DNA of 64,000 nucleotides from Flavobacterium sp. CFS9 (GTDB lineage: Bacteria; Bacteroidota; Bacteroidia; Flavobacteriales; Flavobacteriaceae). The translations under genes and the position numbers were made by a program. Shown here piece by piece: positions 35,640 through 43,207 of the stretch. The stretch is from positions 5,270,001 through 5,334,000 of the forward strand of contig NZ_AP031573.1 in assembly GCF_041154745.1 (NCBI RefSeq). The letters run 5' to 3'. Every line of letters begins with the position of its first letter. The stretch's first letter is position 1. The notes beneath the pieces are model-generated. The model was not told the origin of the DNA. It did no database searches and was given only the letters and a program-made list of their open reading frames with translations.

Positions 35640-36889
35640 ACAAGCGAAAACTCTTATTAGTGGAACGAATCATGTATGTGGATTCTGCCACACCTCTAAA
35701 CTGTGTCTTTACGGCAAAAATTAAAGGTGAAATTCTAAAAGAACAGATCGAAATTGCTTTGGAAAGAATCCAACACAAGCATCCACTGCTTCGTGCAGAG
35801 GTTGATTTACAGGATAAACAACATCCGGTTTACGTCATTAAGGAAAATATGAAACCTATTCCACTTCGCATTGTAAAACGTCAAACCGATACTCATTGGT
35901 TAGCGGAATCTGAACAGGAATGGTATCGGCAGTTTAAAGGCGAAGGCCTCCCTTTGGCTCAATTGGTATGGATCAAAGGTCAAAAATTCTCTGAATTGTT
36001 ATGGGTTGTACCCCATTGTATCTGCGATGGAACCAGTATGGTCACTTTGATGCAGGAATTACTTGCTTTAATAGATAATCCCGCTCTTGATCTAAAACCT
36101 TATCCATTGTTCCAATCGGCCAACAATTTCCTTGCGCCAGAGTTTGATCTTCAAAAAAAAGCACGTAAAGCGAAGCTTTATTTATTCTTAGGGAAATTTT
36201 TCTTTTTACTGCAACGGAAAAATAAAAATAGAAATCACGGAAAAAATTATGCCATTCATTGGAAATTAGATCCGACAAACTCCGCCCTTATAAAGCAAAA
36301 ATGCAAAGACAACGGTATTTCTGTTCATGCTATTCTTTGTACAGCCTTTATGCAGGCTTTTCAGGATCTACAAGGTGAAACAGCGAAAAAAAAGGTAATC
36401 AGTCCCATTGATATCCGCCATTTTATTCCTGAAATCAAAAAAGACCAAATGTTTGCCTTTGCCCCAACAGTGGAACTTTCACTAAAAAAGGAAAAAACTC
36501 AAATACTGGATCAGGCGAAACACATCAAAAAGGATCTTACTCAAAAAATAGAAAAAATGGACGCCCGCGAACTGTTATGGATGGGTGAACAAATGCATCC
36601 TCTGGTCGATCGCATGATTAAACTCCTAAAATCAAGCCAGGGCTCACACGATCTGACACTTTCGAATATGGGGAACCTTCCAATCCGGAACGATTACAAA
36701 AATTTCATTCTGGAAGATATTTTTAGTCCAACAGTAGCATTTCCATGGCTAAATTCAAACACTCTGGTTACGACTACTTTTAACGAACAAATGGATTTTA
36801 CATTAATGTCCAATGAAGACTTCTTACCAAAACAGGAAGCTTCAAAAATCAAAGATAAGGCTCTGGAAATACTGGCTTTTTCCCTATAA
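35636..36889 (+). CDS. Condensation-domain-like acyltransferase 2
   Basis: A 417-residue paralogue of the preceding enzyme (KRKLLLVERIMYVDSATPLNCV start; PIDIRHFIPEIKKDQ and TLSNMGNLPI later). The active-site motif reads PHCICDG: the first His of HHxxxDG is Pro126, while the catalytic second His127 and Asp131-Gly132 remain, so activity is probably kept. Two neighbouring acyltransferases suggest acylation at two positions or with two donors, as in mycobacterial acylated glycolipids, an analogy only. Translation is coupled to the previous gene by ATGA; 7 nt separate it from the membrane protein gene. Confidence 0.85.
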   Translation: MNKRKLLLVERIMYVDSATPLNCVFTAKIKGEILKEQIEIALERIQHKHPLLRAEVDLQDKQHPVYVIKENMKPIPLRIVKRQTDTHWLAESEQEWYRQFKGEGLPLAQLVWIKGQKFSELLWVVPHCICDGTSMVTLMQELLALIDNPALDLKPYPLFQSANNFLAPEFDLQKKARKAKLYLFLGKFFFLLQRKNKNRNHGKNYAIHWKLDPTNSALIKQKCKDNGISVHAILCTAFMQAFQDLQGETAKKKVISPIDIRHFIPEIKKDQMFAFAPTVELSLKKEKTQILDQAKHIKKDLTQKIEKMDARELLWMGEQMHPLVDRMIKLLKSSQGSHDLTLSNMGNLPIRNDYKNFILEDIFSPTVAFPWLNSNTLVTTTFNEQMDFTLMSNEDFLPKQEASKIKDKALEILAFSL

Positions 36890-36896
36890 ATTACTT

Positions 36897-37433
36897 ATGA
36901 AATCAGAAGCTCCGCCAAGAACGACAACCCTTAAACGCTTTTTAAGAAAGCGAGCCATTTACTATATTCTCCCTAACGTATGTTTCAATTTTATTATTGC
37001 TTACGCCAGTTTCCAGGAATTAGGGTATACTCATTTTTTTGCCGGTCCTCAAAGCTTAGCACGTTTAACGTTACCAATGGCTGTCTTTTTGCCTGTAATC
37101 CTGACCATGGATATCATCAATCGGGTTATTGTTGCCTCCAAACAGGAATTAATCGAAGTGGTAATAGATCATAACCTGAATAAAAATAGGTTTATAACAA
37201 AATTATGCCTGTTACACGGCATCATAACCGGTTTACTGGTATTAGCAGTTTTACTTCTTGCGCAGCAGAGCCTGACGGTTAATCATAAATTAGATCCAAC
37301 TCTTATGGCTCTTCTGGATGCTGTTCTTGCAGGTGTACTTTCGATATTGTTTACTTATCTTCCCATATACAGGTTAAAAAAACATTTTTATAAACCTATT
37401 TCAAGAGTGCAGATAGAGGCTGATATCCATTGA
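36897..37433 (+). CDS. Small four-helix membrane protein
   Basis: A 178-residue protein from the ATG at 36897. An upstream in-frame ATG at 36813 would overlap the acyltransferase gene by 77 nt and is less likely. Hydrophobic helices lie at about residues 20-42 (YYILPNVCFNFIIAYASF), 55-78 (LTLPMAVFLPVILTMDII), 105-125 (GIITGLLVLAVLLLA) and 140-162 (LDAVLAGVLSILFTYLP). A basic N-terminus (RTTTLKRFLRKR) points to the cytoplasm. I do not recognise a family. As last gene of the operon it may anchor the enzymes at the membrane or help export the lipid. Confidence 0.72.
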   Translation: MKSEAPPRTTTLKRFLRKRAIYYILPNVCFNFIIAYASFQELGYTHFFAGPQSLARLTLPMAVFLPVILTMDIINRVIVASKQELIEVVIDHNLNKNRFITKLCLLHGIITGLLVLAVLLLAQQSLTVNHKLDPTLMALLDAVLAGVLSILFTYLPIYRLKKHFYKPISRVQIEADIH

Positions 37434-37465
37434 CAGAAAGCTCAATGCAAGCTCGTATAATCAAC

Positions 37466-37503
37466 AGCGAAAGAGGTGAATTCGTCGCTCATTTTTTTTT
37501 TAT
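37466..37503 (+). terminator. Possible terminator of the lipid operon
   Basis: A short stem AGCGA / TCGCT (37466-37470 with 37485-37489) with a 14-nt loop is followed by CA and a run of ten T. The stem is weak, but the T run and position, 32 nt after the last stop, fit a terminator. Confidence 0.4.
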
Positions 37504-37629
37504 TTTTATGAGTACATTCTTTACTCTATCGTATCAAAAAAGAATTGTAAAATAAGCAAACCAATTAAAATCAGTAAAATGTATCCGTTTTACATTGATC
37601 TGTATCTGTTTACTGAATATTCTATTTTC

Positions 37630-37637
37630 TAAATTTG
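37630..37637 (+). promoter_or_regulatory. -7 box upstream of the AraC gene
   Basis: TAAATTTG, an exact match to TAnnTTTG, ends 23 nt before the AraC start codon. A partial inverted repeat (GTAAAA...TTTTAC, about 37576-37595) lies just upstream and could be an autoregulatory site. Confidence 0.5.
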
Positions 37638-37660
37638 CGTAATCTTAATTCAAGATTGAT

Positions 37661-38551
37661 ATGGGAAAAAAAATATTGAACATACAGGAATTCACAAAAT
37701 ACCTGAATCTGACGAATATAAAAAATGAAGATCTTCATATTGTAAACTTTCAAAATGAAGAAGACTTGCTTTTAAAATCAGAAGCGGTGACGATCGATTT
37801 TTATCTTTTGGCCATAAAACCTCCTTTTTATAAAAATTTGGTTCAGCAGGAACTGTTAGAAGACCAGTCAAATTCTTTTATGTATGTAGATTGTCCGCAC
37901 AATTCAATCGCATGGGATATTACCCCTCCTTCTTCGGAATATACCATAATGGTGAGCAGTAAATACCTGAGTAAAATAGCTAAAAACTATAATTTTACCC
38001 ATTATGGCAGTCATCATGAAGCATTATTTCTCACCAAAGAGGAAGAAACATTATTGTGGGATCTTTACAAAAAAACGCACGATGAATTTACAAAACAGTA
38101 TTATTCAAAAGACATAATTGTCTCTTATATTACACTTATATTATCTTACACACAAGTATTTTATGACCGACAATTTGATACCCGAAGCAAAATCTATCAT
38201 AAGGTTATTTCAGATTTCAACAGTCATTTAGAAGATTTCTTCAATAAAGAAGAGAGCATCGCAGGACTGCCGTCAGTAGCCTACTTTGCACAAAAATCAA
38301 ACTTGTCTCCTAATTATTTCGGGGATCTGATCAAACACTTTACCGGAAGTTCCCCAAGTGAGCACATTCAGGATTTTGTGATCCGGCTGGCGAAAAACAA
38401 ACTGAGTAATACCAGTCTTTCTGTAAGTGAAATTTCGTATAGTCTGGGGTTTGACTACCCGAATTATTTTGCACGTTTTTTCCGCAAGATTACAAAACAC
38501 CTAGAGGTCAGTTTCCGGGTGGAGCGACCAGTGCAGTATATTCCCGCATGA
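37661..38551 (+). CDS. AraC family regulator with replaced C-terminus
   Basis: A 296-residue AraC/XylS-type regulator. An unrecognised N-terminal ligand region (about residues 1-190) precedes two helix-turn-helix units (VAYFAQKSNLSPNYFGDLIKHFTGSSPSEHI; VSEISYSLGFDYPNYFARFFRKIT). Normally the sequence continues with a short GxxPxxYR end. Here it passes at about 38497-38502 into unrelated DNA belonging to a hydrolase gene in another frame, so the last residues (KHLEVSFRVERPVQYIPA) are probably non-native. Both HTH units are complete, so it could still bind DNA. It follows the lipid operon and is the best candidate for its regulator, perhaps through the 22-bp repeats at 19267. Confidence 0.85.
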   Translation: MGKKILNIQEFTKYLNLTNIKNEDLHIVNFQNEEDLLLKSEAVTIDFYLLAIKPPFYKNLVQQELLEDQSNSFMYVDCPHNSIAWDITPPSSEYTIMVSSKYLSKIAKNYNFTHYGSHHEALFLTKEEETLLWDLYKKTHDEFTKQYYSKDIIVSYITLILSYTQVFYDRQFDTRSKIYHKVISDFNSHLEDFFNKEESIAGLPSVAYFAQKSNLSPNYFGDLIKHFTGSSPSEHIQDFVIRLAKNKLSNTSLSVSEISYSLGFDYPNYFARFFRKITKHLEVSFRVERPVQYIPA

Positions 38552-38805
38552 GTATTGGTTTTGGTTGGGACGCCTTTTATCTGGCCGAAACATTATTAAC
38601 ACAGCCGATTTTGGTAATTGTAGGAGATAAACCAGGAGGTTTTGGCGCATACAGAGACGGATATGAGATCGTCAGACGTGCTGCTTCTGTTAAAAAGGAA
38701 CTGGTAGTATTGAAAAATACTTCGCATTACGAATTATACGATCAGCCAAAACCTGTGGGATTAGCACTGGAAAAAGTAATCCCCTTCTTCAAAGAAAACC
38801 TATAA
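38500..38805 (+). pseudogene. 3' fragment of an alpha/beta hydrolase gene
   Basis: From about 38500, in a frame different from the AraC gene, the translation RGQFPGGATSAVYSRMSIGF continues into LVIVGDKPGGFGAYRDGYEI and ends KNTSHYELYDQPKPVGLALE. This is the C-terminal third of a FrsA/dienelactone-hydrolase-like alpha/beta hydrolase: the acid (near GDKPG) and His (SHYELYD) regions remain, while the nucleophile half is absent. An ATG at 38548 could start an 85-residue product, but it would lack the catalytic Ser. In many Bacteroidota AraC genes stand next to such hydrolases; a deletion joining the two genes explains the arrangement. Confidence 0.75.
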
Positions 38806-38892
38806 TTTTCTTTAACAGGAACCAACTTTTTTACAAAAGGCTTGTCAAAAAAATAGCTACTGAATACCTGGTATACTGTCTGCTTTTTCAAA

Positions 38893-38930
38893 AAAACCTT
38901 CAAATCGTATGATTTGAAGGTTTTCTCTTT
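38893..38930 (+). terminator. Rho-independent terminator
   Basis: A perfect 14-bp stem AAAACCTTCAAATC / GATTTGAAGGTTTT with loop GTAT is followed by CTCTTTT on the plus strand. The A tract on the other side makes it usable in both directions, so it may also end the minus-strand decarboxylase gene whose stop lies at 39007. Confidence 0.8.
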
Positions 38931-39006
38931 TATAATATTTCTGTAAAATTCTAAGTAAATAAAAAGCTTATTTTTAAATACTACAAATCACACTTTCATT
39001 TTAAAC

Positions 39007-40767
39007 CTAACACAAATTCCAGTCTTTATCTAAAAATTCATCCTCTCCGGGCTCTTCCGTTTTGTAAGCAATCGCTTCCGGTATGGATGTCTTAGGAATA
39101 TTCACATGTATAATTGTGTTTTCCTTAATAGTGCCAAGTTGTTGCAAAACTTCTTCGAGTTCATCGAGAGTGTTAACTTCAAAACCTTTACCTCCAAATA
39201 CATCAACGAGTTTAGCATACTTCCAACGATGCATTTCATTGTAATCGTAAACATTGTTTAAATCAGGAATATCATAATCTACTTTGTCGTCACCACGAAA
39301 AGGATTTGGATTCACGAGCATTTGTTCGATACCATAAATACCATTATCCAATACAAAAACGATAGTATCATGTTTTAACTTATTCTGTGTTGAGATGGCC
39401 TGACAGGTTTCCTGAAAAGCACCATCGCCAACAAATACTACGGCCCTTTTATCAGGTCTGGCACATTTTACTCCGGTTGCAGCAGGTACAGAATAACCGA
39501 TAGAAAGCCATGATGCCTGTGCCACAAATCCGTTAGGTTCTGCAATACGAATGCCCTGAGCACCCAATAAAGGAAACCCTGCATCAGCAACTACGATGTG
39601 ACTGCTATTTATAAAACTATTGATCCGTTTGAAAAAAGTATCATAGGTCAAAAGCGGTTTTTCATTTTTTGCTATGCTAACATCAGCAACGAAAAATGAT
39701 TTCGGCAGTTTTTCTGTGTCATACATTTCGTAGGCGCTAAAGGTAACTTTAGTGAGTTCTTCTTTTAGAAAAATAATAAAATCCTTTAGCGATACATTAG
39801 CTATATAAGAAGCTCCTATCCTTACACCACTGTGGTTTGCGAGTACAGTGTCGTCTTTCCAAACATCAAAACCACCCAGATTCTTACCTGTAGTCCATAC
39901 TCCAAGACCAATTTTTAACTCAGCCTTTTCAAATTGCTCTTTAACATCTTTTGGAGATGCTTTGCCATTAAAAACACCCTTGAATTTAGGATGGTTTTCA
40001 GAAACAATTGATTTTCCGAGTATGGAAGTTACAAATTCTGTATCGGTAGTTTCAATCAGATCCAGAAATTCTTTTTGAATGCCGTAGCGCTGAATTTCAA
40101 TTCCGCCCCAGAAAATGATTTCTTTTCCACGAGCCATTGCAGCAACCTTCTGAGCTGCCTTGCGGGCACTTGTTTTACATTTTGATGTTCCTCTTTCTAC
40201 CAATGGAGTAACAGGCGCATCACATTCCATTCGCCATGCATCTTCAAAAACCTCAAGGTAAACCGGTCTTCCGTATAAAAGACAGGCATTCAGTACCGCA
40301 TCAATCTTATAAGGAGCATCAGATGAACCTGTAATCTGTTCGGCAGCAACGGTAACATTACGGAACACATTGATATTACTGTACATATCTCCCGTCATAT
40401 GTGAGGCCAGCATTCCCTGAACAAGGCTTCGCTGCTGGTCTTTGTTAGTTGGCGCTCCATTGATAACCAAAACAGGACAATGTTCTACATACGAGCCCGC
40501 AACCGAATTCAACAATGTAAAGGCTCCCACACCGTAGGTTACTGCAACTGCTGCAAAACCATTTTGTCGTGCATAAGCATCCGTACAGTGTCCGGCATTT
40601 ATTTCATTGGTATCATTAACAACTTTAATTTTCGCGTTTTTATCCTCGAGGATTGTATTTAAAAACGGAGCGGTATAATTGCCTGCAATACCAAATAAAT
40701 GTGTAAGTCCTAATTCTTCCAGGCGTATCTGCAGGTATTTTGCTACTGATATTTTTTTATCGGCCAT
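39007..40767 (-). CDS. ThDP-dependent 2-keto acid decarboxylase (pyruvate/indolepyruvate decarboxylase family)
   Basis: The start is placed at the Met of MADKKISV (40767), 1 nt after the stop of the oxidase gene (TAAGATG); an upstream in-frame ATG at 40836 would overlap it. The 586-residue product has the three ThDP-enzyme regions: N-terminal Pyr domain with Glu55 (NDTNEINAGH), a middle domain, and a C-terminal PP domain with GDGAFQETCQA...DNGIYGIEQ holding the Mg/ThDP site and a late catalytic-type Glu. The pyruvate decarboxylase His-His pair appears as Ser122-His123 (GMLASHMTGD), so one His is missing, and substrate or chemistry may differ. With the oxidase it could convert an amino acid to an aldehyde through a 2-keto acid. 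Confidence 0.85.
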   Translation of the reverse strand: MADKKISVAKYLQIRLEELGLTHLFGIAGNYTAPFLNTILEDKNAKIKVVNDTNEINAGHCTDAYARQNGFAAVAVTYGVGAFTLLNSVAGSYVEHCPVLVINGAPTNKDQQRSLVQGMLASHMTGDMYSNINVFRNVTVAAEQITGSSDAPYKIDAVLNACLLYGRPVYLEVFEDAWRMECDAPVTPLVERGTSKCKTSARKAAQKVAAMARGKEIIFWGGIEIQRYGIQKEFLDLIETTDTEFVTSILGKSIVSENHPKFKGVFNGKASPKDVKEQFEKAELKIGLGVWTTGKNLGGFDVWKDDTVLANHSGVRIGASYIANVSLKDFIIFLKEELTKVTFSAYEMYDTEKLPKSFFVADVSIAKNEKPLLTYDTFFKRINSFINSSHIVVADAGFPLLGAQGIRIAEPNGFVAQASWLSIGYSVPAATGVKCARPDKRAVVFVGDGAFQETCQAISTQNKLKHDTIVFVLDNGIYGIEQMLVNPNPFRGDDKVDYDIPDLNNVYDYNEMHRWKYAKLVDVFGGKGFEVNTLDELEEVLQQLGTIKENTIIHVNIPKTSIPEAIAYKTEEPGEDEFLDKDWNLC

Positions 40768-40768
40768 C

Positions 40769-42490
40769 TTAAATCGGGTTATTAAGATTACCAATATTTT
40801 CGTTGACTTCCAGTGCGGTACGAATTCCCGATTCAATAGCGCCTTCTATCCAGGCGTGTTTCAGAGAAGTATGCTCTCCTGCAAAATGCGCTTTTCCTTT
40901 CCATTCCGTAGAAATAATATGACGCTGCAATAACTGTAACTGACCCGGATTGAAGATTGCCGCTTCGCCAAAAGCATAAGGATCACGCATCCAGCTTTGT
41001 GTTGCAGCACCAACTAATTTTCCGGCTTTGCCTCTGCGGTCTTTGATACTTGAACTGATTACGGCAAGGTCGATAATACGCTGCTGTTCCTTCTCGTCAT
41101 CGCTGTGCATGATGGCCAGATTTTTAAGTGCATAGAAATATCGGTCATCATCATCCATAGAATCCCAGCGGCTTGCTTCGTCTGACCAGCAATAAGAAGC
41201 TAAAACGACACCATGTCCGTTACTTCCTAAATCATTACTCGGATAATAGGTAAAACGGTTAGAGAAATCAGTGATGGTGCCACCGCCAACGATATTATAC
41301 GGAGCTTCCTGCCACCATTTTTCACGGAATTCAAGTAATATTTTTGTAGCAGAATCATAATGCAGTTCCCGAATTGCTTTTCGTTTTTGCTGTTTGAATT
41401 GTGGTGTTACATAAACGTGTCTTAGTGCCGAAAATGGTATGCTGACAATTACCTCATCAAATTCCATTTCGCTTACGGGTGTTTTTAATGCTTTGAATCC
41501 TGCATCTTCATAAAACTGAGGATCGCGCTGTACCTCAATGTCTACTTCTATTTTTACCTTATCATTGACCAGCATCATTTTGGTCATCCTACAATCGAAA
41601 TAGGTGTTTTCTTCGAGTTTATGGGCTTTAAAAAAGGCATTCGGCAGCTTGTCACATCCGCCTACAATTTCCATAAATCGTGTAGAGTCCTTAATAATAT
41701 TTTGTTCTATAAAACTCTGAATAAAGTCGTAAGCCATTCTGGATTCCAGATTTTGGAGAACACCAATCATTTCAATGGCGTTTTCTGAATACATGGAATG
41801 TTCTTTCAGGAAACGACGCATCGAATACTCTCCGTAGCGTTCAATCAGCACCGGCCAGTTCTTCTCCGGATCTTCTGCAATAAACGCTTTAAGCGGATTG
41901 ATCAGATTAGCCATTAACTGGTCTGCACGCATGTTTTCGCTGCTGCCCAAATGAAAGTCGAGCAATTGGTTTACATCAACCGTTTTGTTCTTGTCCTTAG
42001 GAATATATTCATTTTGAACTACACGTTTGCGGTTAATATAGAAAATAGAATTTCTTGTAACTTCGGGTTCCGGTTTGGAAGGATCTGCCTGATGGGCAAT
42101 TGCCTGCGCTTTATCGACAGACAGGTAATAAAAAGGCTCTGTTTTCAGCCCAAGTTTATCGATATATTTGAGTACCATCTGATGTATGGTCGGGATACGC
42201 ATTGCTCCGGCTTCGCCATAAACAGTATCGTCTTCAAAATACTTTTTGTCTTTAGAATTTCGAAATGTCTTAATTCGGCCGCCAACACGGGTATTAGATT
42301 CCACTATTGTAACCTTGTGACCGGCTTCCTTTAACATAGCGGCCGCAACCATTCCGGCCATTCCGGCACCAATGATCAATACATCTTTTGGTTTATCCGT
42401 ATGCGGAATTCCTTCGTCTATGTATTTTAAATATTGCTGAATAATTGGGTCATTCTCTTCGTCGAGTAAGCCGTGTAAGTAGTTTTCCAT
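40769..42490 (-). CDS. FAD-dependent amine/L-amino acid oxidase
   Basis: A 573-residue flavin monoamine oxidase-family protein. The dinucleotide fold starts at residues 36-46 ([11 protein letters not shown]), followed by [13 protein letters not shown] and [12 protein letters not shown]-terminal FAD motif reads [26 protein letters not shown]. The EAGAMRIP stretch resembles L-amino acid oxidases more than polyamine oxidases. No signal peptide is seen, so it should be cytoplasmic. It precedes the keto-acid decarboxylase gene with 1 nt between stop and start, suggesting that its imino/keto acid product is passed on. Hydrogen peroxide and ammonia would be by-products. The substrate, aromatic or branched-chain amino acid, cannot be fixed from sequence. 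Confidence 0.88.
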   Translation of the reverse strand: MENYLHGLLDEENDPIIQQYLKYIDEGIPHTDKPKDVLIIGAGMAGMVAAAMLKEAGHKVTIVESNTRVGGRIKTFRNSKDKKYFEDDTVYGEAGAMRIPTIHQMVLKYIDKLGLKTEPFYYLSVDKAQAIAHQADPSKPEPEVTRNSIFYINRKRVVQNEYIPKDKNKTVDVNQLLDFHLGSSENMRADQLMANLINPLKAFIAEDPEKNWPVLIERYGEYSMRRFLKEHSMYSENAIEMIGVLQNLESRMAYDFIQSFIEQNIIKDSTRFMEIVGGCDKLPNAFFKAHKLEENTYFDCRMTKMMLVNDKVKIEVDIEVQRDPQFYEDAGFKALKTPVSEMEFDEVIVSIPFSALRHVYVTPQFKQQKRKAIRELHYDSATKILLEFREKWWQEAPYNIVGGGTITDFSNRFTYYPSNDLGSNGHGVVLASYCWSDEASRWDSMDDDDRYFYALKNLAIMHSDDEKEQQRIIDLAVISSSIKDRRGKAGKLVGAATQSWMRDPYAFGEAAIFNPGQLQLLQRHIISTEWKGKAHFAGEHTSLKHAWIEGAIESGIRTALEVNENIGNLNNPI

Positions 42491-42497
42491 AATCAGG

Positions 42498-42541
42498 GAG
42501 TTTATTTGTTTGATATGTTATTGGTCATAACAAATAAACTC
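42498..42541. promoter_or_regulatory. 13-bp perfect inverted repeat before the oxidase gene
   Basis: GAGTTTATTTGTT (42498-42510) is the exact reverse complement of AACAAATAAACTC (42529-42541), with an 18-nt centre. It begins 7 nt upstream of the oxidase start codon. It could be a repressor operator or a 5' leader hairpin affecting translation. No other strong signal was found in this leader. Confidence 0.6.
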
Positions 42542-42661
42542 ACTAAAACTGTGATTTTTAAGCGTAGTTCTACCTGTTTTAATTAGTAGAAAGCAGATTT
42601 TTTATCCCTCTGGTCAAAAAATTTTTAAATAAGCATAGTTCGGGTGCTTGATACAAAAATT

Positions 42662-43085
42662 ATTTAACACATAGATTTTGTGAAAAAGTAAGAAGTGAAA
42701 TGTAAAATGTCCCTTTTTAAGTAAGAAAGTCTATGTTTATATGTTTGAAGAATAGCTACAAATTAACGAACTAAAAAGATCCAAAAATCTGCAGACTCAA
42801 GCGATAGCGAAAAGAAGAAGCAATCTTCAAGATCTGCGTGTGAAAAAATATTTAACACATAGATTTTCTGAAAAAAGTAAGAAGTGAAATGTCAAACGTC
42901 CCATTTTTAAGTAAGAAAGTCTATGTTTATATGTTTGAAGAATAGCTACAAATTAACGAACTAAAAAGATCCAAAAAATCTGCAGACCCGAGCGATAGCG
43001 AACAGGCGAAGCAATCTGCATGTCAAAATATTTAATACATTATAAGCATATTTTTTTTATAGAAAGAAAGTCTATGCTTAAAAAT
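42662..43085. repeat. Tandem repeat, two full units of about 185 bp plus a partial third
   Basis: Copy 1 runs 42662-42849 and copy 2 42850-43029, nearly identical apart from small substitutions and indels. A diverged, shortened third copy begins at 43030 and keeps only the outer parts. Each unit starts TTTAACACATAGATTTT and holds AAGAAAGTCTATGTTTATAT, so CATAGA and TCTATG form an internal inverted repeat. No gene is present in 42491-43207. A similar CACATAG word occurs in the 11549-11925 gap. Confidence 0.8.
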
Positions 43086-43141
43086 AATCACACCTATCGG
43101 GTTAAAATAAGTCTTCAGAAATTATGCTTACAGTTAAAATT

Positions 43142-43197
43142 TGGTTTTGTCGCAGCTGTCCAACTAAATTAGAAATGAATTAGATACGACAAAACCA
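43142..43197. terminator. Inverted repeat downstream of eptA, possible terminator
   Basis: TGGTTTTGTCG (43142-43152) pairs perfectly with CGACAAAACCA (43187-43197), an 11-bp stem around a 34-nt loop. It lies 11 nt after the eptA stop. No long T run follows on the minus strand, so it may stabilise the mRNA end rather than terminate. Confidence 0.4.
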
Positions 43198-43207
43198 TCA
43201 ATACTTC

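Noticed and set aside
36813-36896. N-terminal extension of the small membrane protein
   Set aside because: It would overlap the acyltransferase gene by 77 nt; the ATG at 36897, 7 nt after that stop, gives a normal membrane-protein start.
40768-40836. Upstream start of the keto-acid decarboxylase
   Set aside because: Family alignment begins at MADKKISV; the upstream Met would overlap the oxidase gene by 68 nt.
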